This document shows positions 1 through 6,171 of a stretch of DNA of 9,967 bases, piece by piece. The notes under the pieces were generated by a model. The model was not told the DNA's origin and did not search any database. It saw only the letters and a list, made by a program, of their open reading frames with translations. The stretch's first letter is position 1, and the number at the start of each line of letters is the position of its first letter. This stretch comes from an uncultured Eubacteriales bacterium (GTDB taxonomy: Bacteria; Bacillota; Clostridia; Oscillospirales; Acutalibacteraceae). The DNA is taken from the NCBI GenBank assembly GCA_934552855.1, contig CAKTEU010000049.1, forward strand, positions 1 through 9,967. Reading direction: 5' to 3'. The position numbers were made by a program, and so were the translations under genes.

Positions 1-77
1 GGCAACGGTCAACCTTAAAACACTATGAAAACGACGCTTCAAATTCGAAAAATCACGGGCGCATGCCTGTTAATAAT
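1..77. repeat. Terminal direct repeat, left copy (circle join)
   Basis: The 77 bases here are identical to the last 77 bases of the window. An exact repeat confined to the two ends is what an assembler leaves when it walks around a circle, and 77 is a common assembly k-mer length, so this is read as overlap rather than a biological terminal repeat. The true molecule is a 9,890-bp circle in which position 9891 equals position 1. Confidence 0.93.
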
Positions 78-2112
78 AGTACTTTCCGTCCTTATGCTGC
101 TTATCGGAACGAACGGCGCAGCGTTTGCCGTGACCGTCGATTCAGACGTTTATTCCGATTTGCTTCAAATGACGATCGACGGAAAGAAATTCGACGTCGC
201 AGACTATCCGGCAGACGGCACCGGCGAAACGCGTATGCTTTCGTTTATCGAATACGGATACAGTTTCGACGACGCAGCGCGCGATAAATTCGCGCTTTTT
301 GCGTATGTGTACAACCCGAAAAAGAACGTTGTCGCGGCAAGCGGACAAAACAAGATCCAACTTGCAAGCGCGTACGACAAAAGCGGAAACGCAACGGAAT
401 ACACGAAATATCGCTTGCAACTCGTGTCTGCCAGCGCGGACGGCTTGTTTCTGAAATACAAAATCGCGGAAAGCGCGGAAATCGTAAAACGTCTGACCAA
501 CCGCGACGCACGACGTTACGACGTTTCTGGAATCGAACTTACGACGCGCGGCGACTACAACGCAACCGAATACGCAGTCGCAAAGACTCTGACGTTTTCG
601 GGATATATGCCCGGATTCGGTGAAAACGCCGACGCGGAAAACTCTTTGAAATGCGCGGAAAAAGGTATGACCGAAACCGTCGCGCTGGAACTCAACCATA
701 CATATTATCGCACCGGACACTCTGATAAAGGCGCAAACCACTTCAACCAGATCAACACCGCTTATTTCTCTATCCCGGGAAAATACATGAACGACAACGT
801 CGCCATAAAAGCAATTACTGCCGAATGGTGGGAATACGTCACGCAGTGGGCGCTTGTAACGTCGAATCTGGATTTTTATAACCTTGCGCGTCAATACACG
901 GGGACGTGGCTCGGCGACACGTGTAATAAAAACATTCCTTTTTATGTTTATAACGGCGTTAAATATCAACATTTAGGCAGCGGATTAGCCAGCCGGGATA
1001 CGTGGTATTACGATTGGAGTTTCAATCGCGGCAGAGACTATTTAAACGACAGCAACCCATTAGCGGTAGAAAGATATCTTTCAACCGAATGGGCGCCGAT
1101 ATTGCCGTACGTCTTTTATTCGCCTTCCGTATCAACAAATACGCTTCTGGATCTTATATATAAAGAACCTGCCGGAAAAGTAAATAAATCCGTCGTGTCT
1201 GACTGGATATACAACTATCGGAATGACACCGGACACGGTTATATCGATTGCAACGGACGTCAGATATCTAATGACTTATTTATGGATCATATTGACGCTG
1301 ATCGCGCCGCAAACGGTATTCAGCGCGGATATAACAAGAAAAAAATCGATTTCAACGACACTTTCGACGTTAAGAGTTTCGACAGCAATCATAAGGCAAT
1401 CGAAAAACTATTCGCTTTTGGCTGGAAATATAAACTCGCCGAAACGTCCGAAAGTTATCAGAACGTACAGCCGATTTATTATCTTAAAAACACCGATTTC
1501 GACGGCAATATAGACGACGTCGCAAAGCGTCTTTTAATCGATAAAAACAGTCTTTATAATGTGAGAAGTTTTTATAATTCTGAAACCGCAAAAGGTAATA
1601 CCGTCGTTTTATTCCGATTCGCAAATTCTGATTATCGGTCAATGCCTGCTTGCAGGAACGGGAACACCGAAGAAGGTAAAGAAGATTGCTACGTCGCAAG
1701 TCAGACCGTATTTATGGACTTCGACATTATCGAATTCGATTTCCAGAAAGGCGAAGAAATCTTCACCGTACCGGTTATTGCAAGTCCTATCGATATTATC
1801 AACGATTACGACAGCCCGGGCATTGGAATGAAAAAACTGCCGGGTTATGACCTTCTGATTTTCATCGTCGCGATCGTCTTGACGGTGATCTTCACGATTC
1901 TGCTTTTCGTCCTGTTTGAAAAACTTTTCGTCAAACAGTTTAACGGTGTCTGGGCAAAAATCGGAATGAGCGCGCTGTGTCTGATCATCGCGTTTGCAGT
2001 GTCTGCGGCTTGTATGTTCCTTTGCGCCAGCGCGGTTTACGGTGCGATATACAAAGTCGATTTCAACGCCGCCGCAAAAGCCTTCTGGAAGTACGTTATA
2101 TCGAAAAAATGA
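25..2112 (+). CDS. Secreted, C-terminally anchored virion protein, pIII-like (adsorption) candidate
   Basis: A 695-residue protein that I cannot assign to a named family. Residues 1-35 are a clear signal peptide (basic start, hydrophobic stretch, AFA before the likely cut). Residues 36-606 form a large, aromatic-rich exported domain. Two membrane segments follow at about 609-630 and 647-672, then a short tail ending in Trp, aromatic and Lys-Lys. Signal peptide, long ectodomain and C-terminal anchor directly upstream of the Zot-like ATPase is the layout of the inovirus pIII adsorption protein, so host recognition and virion end-capping are the inferred roles. The start is fixed by an in-frame TAA three codons upstream, yet there is no Shine-Dalgarno site; a GC-rich hairpin ends 22 nt before the ATG. 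The stop overlaps the next start (ATGA). The tail resembles that of the 53-residue membrane protein at 7919. Confidence 0.75.
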   Translation: MKTTLQIRKITGACLLIIVLSVLMLLIGTNGAAFAVTVDSDVYSDLLQMTIDGKKFDVADYPADGTGETRMLSFIEYGYSFDDAARDKFALFAYVYNPKKNVVAASGQNKIQLASAYDKSGNATEYTKYRLQLVSASADGLFLKYKIAESAEIVKRLTNRDARRYDVSGIELTTRGDYNATEYAVAKTLTFSGYMPGFGENADAENSLKCAEKGMTETVALELNHTYYRTGHSDKGANHFNQINTAYFSIPGKYMNDNVAIKAITAEWWEYVTQWALVTSNLDFYNLARQYTGTWLGDTCNKNIPFYVYNGVKYQHLGSGLASRDTWYYDWSFNRGRDYLNDSNPLAVERYLSTEWAPILPYVFYSPSVSTNTLLDLIYKEPAGKVNKSVVSDWIYNYRNDTGHGYIDCNGRQISNDLFMDHIDADRAANGIQRGYNKKKIDFNDTFDVKSFDSNHKAIEKLFAFGWKYKLAETSESYQNVQPIYYLKNTDFDGNIDDVAKRLLIDKNSLYNVRSFYNSETAKGNTVVLFRFANSDYRSMPACRNGNTEEGKEDCYVASQTVFMDFDIIEFDFQKGEEIFTVPVIASPIDIINDYDSPGIGMKKLPGYDLLIFIVAIVLTVIFTILLFVLFEKLFVKQFNGVWAKIGMSALCLIIAFAVSAACMFLCASAVYGAIYKVDFNAAAKAFWKYVISKK

Positions 2113-2855
2113 ACCACCGTCAACAGATAAATTTCAATAATCAATACTTTTCGGAGCAAGCGGCGTGGCTTGTTGATACGTTCCAGAAGTCGAACGTTAT
2201 CGTTTTTGGCAAAAAAGGCAGCGGAAAGGACGTACTATTCGCAACCGTTATTCACCTGCGGGACGGATTGCATTACGCAAATATGCCGTATAACGCAAAA
2301 ACGCTTGTCTTAAAGTCTTTACGCGCGCTGGGCGTCGGCGGAAACACCTATAAGGACATTGTTAACGGAACAATATCGAAATACCCGGATCCGTTTATCC
2401 CGGGCTTGCCAATATTTATTTCGGACGGCGCGGTTTACTTTGGCAGTCAGAATAATAGCGAAATCGATTCGACGTTTCCGGAAATTGCGATCTTTGAAGC
2501 GCTTTCGCGGCAACTCGGACAACACCAACTCCACGTCAATACGCAGGCGCTGGGACGCTTATATATAAAAATGCGTGAGCAGGCAAACGTGTTTATAAAA
2601 TGCCTTGAAACACACGACTGCGGGCGATTCCTTGTCGTTGACACCATTTCGTACGACAAATATCCCAGCGCGGACGCCGGACTATCCCCGTATGAAGGCG
2701 ACAAGAACTCGAAAGAAGCCCGGGACTTCGAAGCACGCTACGGCGAAGTGGAATATCGAAGTTTTTTCGTTAAGAAATCGTGGCTGAAATACGATACTTA
2801 TTACTTTTCCCGTCTGTTTTTGGACGGCAATAAAATTTTAGGAGCAAATCAATGA
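2109..2855 (+). CDS. zot: Zot-like / pI-family filamentous phage assembly ATPase
   Basis: A 248-residue P-loop protein of the Zonular occludens toxin (Zot)/pI type, the hallmark of inoviruses, expected to power virion extrusion through the membrane. The Walker A motif GKKGSGKD is at residues 34-41 after a beta strand (NVIVF). A Walker B-like strand PIFISDGAV is at 101-109, with SDG in place of the usual DE. The segment from SRQLGQHQLHVNTQ (133-146) to KMREQ (154-158) matches the conserved Ser-Arg-Gln-Leu and Arg-Glu-Gln region I associate with Gram-positive Zot proteins. The ATG overlaps the stop of the upstream gene (ATGA); an in-frame extension back to 1977 lies inside that gene and is rejected. 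Typical pI proteins are longer (about 350-420 residues) with one membrane segment. None is visible here, so membrane attachment must come from a partner, perhaps the multi-pass protein just upstream. Confidence 0.88.
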   Translation: MNHRQQINFNNQYFSEQAAWLVDTFQKSNVIVFGKKGSGKDVLFATVIHLRDGLHYANMPYNAKTLVLKSLRALGVGGNTYKDIVNGTISKYPDPFIPGLPIFISDGAVYFGSQNNSEIDSTFPEIAIFEALSRQLGQHQLHVNTQALGRLYIKMREQANVFIKCLETHDCGRFLVVDTISYDKYPSADAGLSPYEGDKNSKEARDFEARYGEVEYRSFFVKKSWLKYDTYYFSRLFLDGNKILGANQ

Positions 2856-3346
2856 AAAATCCAAAAGTGAATATAAACGTCGGCGCGAAGAATTACGTTT
2901 CTTTTACGCAGCGAATGAAAAACGCCGCGACGATCCGCAAAATGTGGAAGATCTTACGCGCTATGGACTGCGAAGCGTGCGGTTTTTCGTGTACGAACGG
3001 CTGCCAAATGATTCTGAATCAGATTCGGACGCTGGAACTCGAATCCGCCGGCGGAAAGTCTGAATTCGTGAACGGTCTGGACGTGTCCGAAAGTGCCGGG
3101 AACACCGTGCCGATCGACGTATATCTGGCAACTCTTCAAATGCTGGCGGACAAGCAGGACGCCGCGCCGGGAACACCGACGCCGGCGGCGCAGGAACCGC
3201 CGAAAAAGCCGAAATACAAGGACGCGCCGACGTCTGAATCGACGTCAGACGCGACGCCGTCCGACAAACCGCAAAATTCCCCGGTGAAAATTCCGGGCAT
3301 AAAAGCGAAACAGGACGAAGAACGTCCCGGTTTTTTGGACGATTAA
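2852..3346 (+). CDS. Hypothetical protein with Cys cluster and disordered Pro/Lys/Glu-rich tail
   Basis: A 164-residue protein that I do not recognise. The N-terminal 39 residues are basic. Four cysteines follow with spacing C40-x2-C43-x3-C47-x3-C51, suggesting a zinc or other metal site. A predicted helical stretch runs to about residue 107, and the rest (108-164) is rich in Pro, Lys, Ser and Asp, so probably unstructured. There is no signal peptide or membrane segment, so it should be cytoplasmic. A clear Shine-Dalgarno AGGAG lies before the ATG, and the ATG overlaps the stop of the ATPase gene, so the two are translationally coupled. Possible roles are an assembly co-factor of the ATPase or a DNA-binding protein; neither is shown by sequence alone. 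Confidence 0.72.
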   Translation: MKNPKVNINVGAKNYVSFTQRMKNAATIRKMWKILRAMDCEACGFSCTNGCQMILNQIRTLELESAGGKSEFVNGLDVSESAGNTVPIDVYLATLQMLADKQDAAPGTPTPAAQEPPKKPKYKDAPTSESTSDATPSDKPQNSPVKIPGIKAKQDEERPGFLDD

Positions 3347-3350
3347 AAAA

Positions 3351-3542
3351 ATGAAAGACGAATATAAAAGCGATTATAAACAAATATCCGCGATTCTTCC
3401 GAACGCGGAAGCGGACGCCGTCAAAACCCTTATCCGGGATAATAACTTGACAATACCGGACTTTATCCGGGGCGCGTATTATCTGCTTCTGAACGGCGAT
3501 TTCGCGCGTGTGCCGGAAATTGCGGCACGCCTTAACAAATAG
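3351..3542 (+). CDS. Small ribbon-helix-helix-like protein
   Basis: A 63-residue protein. Residues 11-48 follow the pattern of ribbon-helix-helix (Arc/MetJ/CopG-type) domains: a short strand (QISAILP), a helix (AEADAVKTLIRDN), a turn (NLTIP) and a second helix (DFIRGAYYLLLNG). Such proteins bind DNA as dimers and often regulate plasmid copy number or transcription. It starts 4 nt after the upstream stop with no good Shine-Dalgarno of its own, so it probably depends on coupled translation. It lies directly before the replication initiator gene, which would suit a role in controlling that gene. The family call rests on pattern only, and the strand is not a textbook match. Confidence 0.6.
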   Translation: MKDEYKSDYKQISAILPNAEADAVKTLIRDNNLTIPDFIRGAYYLLLNGDFARVPEIAARLNK

Positions 3543-3562
3543 CATTACGAAAGGAAAAAAAT

Positions 3563-4273
3563 ATGAAATATAACGACAATATGACAAGGCTTGCGGACGA
3601 TATCCGCAAGCGCAACCGCATTAAAAACAAACGTATCGAAGACGGGTTCACCATGTCAATTTATGACTGGATGTTGAAACTGGATCTGACGCAAAGCGAA
3701 ATGCTTGTTTACGCTCTGATCTATCAGTTTTCACGCCCGGGCAGCGACACGACGTTCTTCGGAAGTCTGACGTTTATCCAAAATTCATTAAATAAAGACC
3801 GCAAAACGATAATTTCCGCGCTGAATACGCTGGAAAAGCGCGGACTGATCCGCAAGGCGGAAACCTTACGAATGACGAACGGCGTCGAACGCGCACGGTA
3901 TGCCGTTGTGCTGCCGAAAATGCCCGTTTCGCGCTCTCATATCGTCGTAAACGGCTGGATGTTCCGTTGGGTTAACACGACGTCTGAATTGCTTATATAT
4001 GCCGTTATATACTCATATTCACAACCGATCCCCGGCTGTGCAACGCGGTTGACGTGTAAAGCGTCTTACCTTGCGAAAGAAACAGGACTGTCCGAACGCA
4101 CGCTGTCGCGTGTTTTGGAAGCGCTAAAAGACAATAACAAGATATTTATACATAGGGCGCCTACACCGCGTAAACGCGAATATACGGCGTTATATCCGCG
4201 CGAAGCGGTTGAATTATACAACGAAAGAAATAAAGATAAGGACGGTTTCCGCCCGGTAAATATAGCGTTTTAA
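3563..4273 (+). CDS. Tandem winged-helix protein, likely replication initiator
   Basis: A 236-residue protein made of two similar winged-helix halves. The repeat is visible in sequence: SEMLVYALIYQFSR at 45-58 matches SELLIYAVIYSYSQ at 141-154, and each is followed by a helix-turn-helix (KDRKTIISALNTLEKRGLI at 78-96; SERTLSRVLEALKDNNKI at 177-194). Two winged-helix domains in about 240 residues is the plan of iteron-binding plasmid initiators such as RepE and Pi, and DnaD-like replisome organisers use related folds. Three direct repeats with near-helical spacing begin 87 bp past the stop, which supports an initiator that binds iterons. Good Shine-Dalgarno (AAAGGA). No HUH or rolling-circle nuclease motif is present here or elsewhere in the window. 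The alternative is a transcription regulator of the replication arm. Confidence 0.68.
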   Translation: MKYNDNMTRLADDIRKRNRIKNKRIEDGFTMSIYDWMLKLDLTQSEMLVYALIYQFSRPGSDTTFFGSLTFIQNSLNKDRKTIISALNTLEKRGLIRKAETLRMTNGVERARYAVVLPKMPVSRSHIVVNGWMFRWVNTTSELLIYAVIYSYSQPIPGCATRLTCKASYLAKETGLSERTLSRVLEALKDNNKIFIHRAPTPRKREYTALYPREAVELYNERNKDKDGFRPVNIAF

Positions 4274-4307
4274 CGGGCATTTTATCGACAATTTCAAACA
4301 AATTTAA

Positions 4308-4327
4308 GGCAAGACAAGCGTCTTGCC
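4308..4327 (+). terminator. Perfect 8-bp hairpin after the initiator gene (terminator or origin structure)
   Basis: GGCAAGAC and GTCTTGCC are perfect arms around the loop AAGC, flanked by AT-rich sequence. It ends the rightward operon 35 nt past the initiator stop. The following tract (ATTTCGCTTT) is too poor in T for a strong intrinsic terminator, so it may instead be an origin hairpin. Confidence 0.4.
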
Positions 4328-4359
4328 ATTTCGCTTTGGTCTCAACCGCGAAAAACTAT

Positions 4360-4414
4360 GACAAAATTCCACTATCCGAGCAGACAAAATTCCCAAAACA
4401 GCAGACAAAATTCC
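4360..4414 (+). repeat. Three iteron-like direct repeats
   Basis: GACAAAATTCC occurs exactly at 4360-4370, 4383-4393 and 4404-4414. The start-to-start distances are 23 and 21 bp, close to two helical turns, so the sites face the same side of DNA. Copies two and three share the longer GCAGACAAAATTCC. Placement just past a tandem winged-helix gene fits binding sites of its product (inference). Confidence 0.65.
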
Positions 4415-4481
4415 ACCACCATTAGATTTAGATTATGATAAAGAAGAAAAAAAGAAGTAACTACGTTACCCATAGTTAAGA

Positions 4482-4568
4482 GCGCGCACGTACTTATGCG
4501 CGCGTGGACGCGCGAAAAGGTGTCGCTTCGCTCCGAAAAATGTCTTTATACCACGCTCCGGCGCCGGA
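4482..4568. repeat. Overlapping CG-alternating inverted repeats and a 12-bp palindrome
   Basis: GCGCGCA (4482-4488) pairs with TGCGCGC (4497-4503). The second arm overlaps another inverted repeat, CGCGCGT (4499-4505) with ACGCGCG (4508-4514), so only one hairpin can form at a time. A perfect palindrome TCCGGCGCCGGA is at 4557-4568. In single-stranded phage DNA these would be stable folds that could serve as a priming or packaging signal. No function can be assigned from sequence. Confidence 0.5.
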
Positions 4569-4776
4569 ATCGCCCACGGCAACGTCCCCCGGACGACGCA
4601 GAAAGCCGAAAAGGAAAGGAAAGCCCGTACTGGTACAGCGATATTATTTTATTGAAGAAAAACGCGCCGAAGACGAAATGTCAAGGCGCGTATCTTCATA
4701 AAAATTTCGCCGCGCGAACGCCTTATAAAAAAAGCGTACCAGTACCGCGGCAAAATATGAAAAAACTTCAAAAATT

Positions 4777-4794
4777 TTGTGTCAAAATTGTGTC
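4777..4794 (+). promoter_or_regulatory. Paired TTGTGTC repeats left of attP (candidate integrase arm sites)
   Basis: TTGTGTC lies at 4777-4783 and 4788-4794, an 11-bp period, about 40 bp before the tRNA-derived core. A matching pair lies on the other side of the core at 4955-4974. Direct repeats flanking attP are where lambda- and Tn916-type integrases bind with their N-terminal domain. Confidence 0.5.
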
Positions 4795-4833
4795 GCTTCC
4801 CTATTTTTATTGCTTTTTCTAACGTTTTGCGTC

Positions 4834-4879
4834 GTTCGGGACCATGAGGCCATGGGTTCAAATCCCGTCACTCCGACCA
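4834..4879 (+). other. attP core: 3' half of tRNA-Pro(CGG)
   Basis: The sequence folds only as the 3' half of a tRNA. Anticodon loop TTCGGGA is at 4835-4841 (anticodon CGG, with G37 typical of tRNA-Pro), 3' anticodon stem CCATG at 4842-4846, variable AGGCC at 4847-4851, T arm ATGGG-TTCAAAT-CCCGT at 4852-4868, acceptor strand CACTCCG at 4869-4875, discriminator A, and encoded CCA at 4877-4879. The 5' half is absent: the bases before the loop (CGTCG) cannot pair with CCATG. This is the attP form of a tyrosine-integrase site in a tRNA gene, with strand exchange likely in the anticodon loop, so that integration restores an intact host tRNA. The integrase gene is adjacent, as expected. Confidence 0.9.
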
Positions 4880-4880
4880 A

Positions 4881-4914
4881 AACCGCAAAATTTCGCAGAT
4901 TTTGCGGTTTTTTT
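4881..4914 (+). terminator. Intrinsic terminator behind the tRNA fragment
   Basis: Arms AACCGCAAAAT (4881-4891) and ATTTTGCGGTT (4899-4909) form an 11-bp stem with loop TTCGCAG, followed by a T run to 4914. It begins two bases after CCA, so after integration it terminates the restored tRNA transcript. It may also act weakly on the leftward integrase transcript, which meets four Ts on its own strand. Confidence 0.85.
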
Positions 4915-4954
4915 ATGCTCTTTTTTTCTTGTGATAATCGTAAAAACCGGAAAA

Positions 4955-4974
4955 TTGTGTCAAAAAATTGTGTC
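4955..4974 (+). promoter_or_regulatory. Paired TTGTGTC repeats right of attP (candidate integrase arm sites)
   Basis: TTGTGTC lies at 4955-4961 and 4968-4974 in the same orientation as the left pair and with a similar A-rich filler. The second copy overlaps the integrase stop codon. The arrangement of two pairs either side of the core supports integrase arm binding. Confidence 0.5.
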
Positions 4975-6088
4975 AGATATCGTCTTCCGTAACGTCGCGC
5001 CAATAGGCAGTCTGATAATCGTTTAATTTTTTTGCGTTACTTTTCAAAAATTCGTCCTGCGCTTTGAAATAAATATTTGCCGTCGTCTGATAATCGGCGT
5101 GCCCTACCCAGCGCTGGATCGCTTTGATATCGACGCCGTTTTCGCCGGAACGCGTGATAAACGACTTCCGGAGTTCCCGAAGACAATGATTCTGACTGTA
5201 TTTTTTGAAATTTTTGGTGTACCAGTCTGCCGAGTGGGTGAAAAAATAACCGTTTTCGTCCGGCGTCATTTCCGAAATAATTGATTTAAGAATATCCGTA
5301 AACGGGATCGCCCGTTCCGCGTTTTCGGTTTTTGTACCGTGGACATATATCAGATTGTTTTCATAATCCAGACTTGCGACGTTAATCGTCAATAGTTCGG
5401 AACGTCTGACGCCCGAAAACAGATAAAACAAGTAATCGTTTTTGCATTCTTCGTTTTCTATGCTTTTGAAAAATGCTTTTTGCTCCGCAAGCGTCAGCGG
5501 CATTCCCGACACTTTTCGGTGCCGTGGCGATATCAGACCTTCTGCCGGATTCTTCGAAATGACGTCTTGTTGTTTCGCGACTCTGAACGCTGCGTTTAAC
5601 ATCTGATAGACGTCAACGCGGCTACGCGAATACGGACACGCCGTAATAATCATCTGTAAATCAATCGTCGTAACGTCTTTTAGCGGTTTATCCTTAAATC
5701 GTGCCTTGACGTGGTTTTTAATGTGATATTGATACATATCGGTCTTGTTGTACGGCGTCTTAAACGTTCGCCGCCAAAAATCAAGCCACGAATAAAGCGT
5801 CCATTTCGGTTCCGGCTCCCGGTTGGTTACGCCGTATTTCAAAAATTCGCTGATCTTCTTCTTGACTTCGTCGTCGGTTCGACCATAAATACAAGTCGTA
5901 TGCCCGTTTTTTGTAATGCGCGCCCACCGACGACCGTCTGTCCTTTCGGTAATTCTGTAACCTTTGTAAACTGTCGATTTTTTATTCATTGTGTCATCTC
6001 CTTTCGAAGCGACACAATTTTGATTTAGTATTAAATTTTCAAGTTTCGCCGAAAGCCGTTCAAAATACTTTCGTTCCTTCTCTGTCAT
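4973..6088 (-). CDS. int: Tyrosine site-specific integrase
   Basis: A 371-residue tyrosine recombinase that would insert and excise the circle at a tRNA-Pro gene. Residues 38-84 resemble the AP2-like arm-binding domain of Tn916-type integrases (YKGYRITERTDGRRWARI). About 95-180 form the core-binding domain and about 195-350 the catalytic domain. All catalytic residues are present: R228 (SGVRRSELL), K253 (GTKTENAERAIP), H301 and R304 (HCLR), H330 (WVGH) and Y340 (NIYFK). Two starts are credible. ATG 6088 has GGAGG, while ATG 5989 (338 residues) has AAGGAG with 8-nt spacing and begins where homologous integrases usually do. The extra 33 residues look like a short charged helix. It follows the repressor array on the same strand and converges on attP. 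No excisionase was recognised. Confidence 0.93.
   Translation of the reverse strand: MTEKERKYFERLSAKLENLILNQNCVASKGDDTMNKKSTVYKGYRITERTDGRRWARITKNGHTTCIYGRTDDEVKKKISEFLKYGVTNREPEPKWTLYSWLDFWRRTFKTPYNKTDMYQYHIKNHVKARFKDKPLKDVTTIDLQMIITACPYSRSRVDVYQMLNAAFRVAKQQDVISKNPAEGLISPRHRKVSGMPLTLAEQKAFFKSIENEECKNDYLFYLFSGVRRSELLTINVASLDYENNLIYVHGTKTENAERAIPFTDILKSIISEMTPDENGYFFTHSADWYTKNFKKYSQNHCLRELRKSFITRSGENGVDIKAIQRWVGHADYQTTANIYFKAQDEFLKSNAKKLNDYQTAYWRDVTEDDI
5989..6017 (-). promoter_or_regulatory. Inverted TTGTGTC pair around the internal integrase start
   Basis: On the minus strand TTGTGTC (6017-6011) and GACACAA (5995-5989) are perfect 7-bp arms around a loop that holds the Shine-Dalgarno AAGGAG, and the A of the internal ATG is in the stem. 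This could limit initiation there. The same heptamer flanks attP, so integrase may also bind here to control itself (inference). Confidence 0.4.
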
Positions 6089-6099
6089 TATTTTTCCCT

Positions 6100-6124
6100 C
6101 CGTTACACTGTCTTATCGTAACGG
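6100..6124 (-). promoter_or_regulatory. Hairpin abutting the upstream integrase ribosome site
   Basis: CCGTTAC (minus strand 6124-6118) and GTAACGG (6106-6100) are perfect arms with an 11-nt loop. The 3' arm runs directly into the GGAGG of the first integrase start, so folding would shield it. A second inverted repeat, GACAG-AGG-CTGTC, lies at 6134-6146 and could be an operator. Confidence 0.4.
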
Positions 6125-6171
6125 ATAAAATATGACAGAGGCTGTCGCTTTTTATGATAAGAATTCAAAAC

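Larger units (their letters stand above)
4274..4834. other. Noncoding region: candidate replication origin and left arm of attP
   Basis: About 560 bp without a convincing gene. The open frames here (for example 4496-4822) have no ribosome site and low-complexity, shadow-like translations. In order it holds a perfect hairpin (4308-4327), three iteron-like repeats (4360-4414), overlapping GC-rich inverted repeats (4482-4514), a 12-bp perfect palindrome (4557-4568), a widely spaced inverted pair GTACTGGTAC (4627-4636) and GTACCAGTAC (4736-4745), and a TTGTGTC pair (4777-4794) just before the tRNA-derived attP core. It lies at the convergence of the two transcription arms, a usual place for origin and attachment functions. 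Confidence 0.6.

Noticed and set aside
142..972. 276-codon minus-strand frame opposite the signal-peptide protein
   Set aside because: Shadow frame produced by codon bias of the plus-strand gene, whose signal peptide, anchors and gene context are coherent.
1977..2108. N-terminal extension of the Zot-like ATPase to position 1977
   Set aside because: It lies wholly inside the membrane-anchor coding part of the upstream gene, in another frame, and its Arg-rich translation is shadow-like. The ATGA overlap at 2109 gives the normal start.
2109..2855. Zot as a toxin in this genome
   Set aside because: The similarity is to the N-terminal ATPase part used for phage assembly. The C-terminal periplasmic region linked to toxin activity in Vibrio Zot is absent.
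4357..4456. Coding remnants across the iterons: a 26-codon frame from ATG 4358 with a repeated SRQNS, and a second frame ending in an LDLDYDKEEKKK-like stretch
   Set aside because: The peptide repeat is only the iterons translated, there is no ribosome site, and the second frame has no start. A vestige of an older initiator C-terminus is possible but cannot be supported.
4496..4822. 108-codon open frame and overlapping smaller ones in the origin region
   Set aside because: No ribosome site, low-complexity Arg/Lys/Pro translation, and it crosses palindromes and the TTGTGTC pair.
4835..4879. A functional tRNA gene
   Set aside because: Only the 3' half is present; the 5' acceptor, D arm and 5' anticodon stem are missing upstream.
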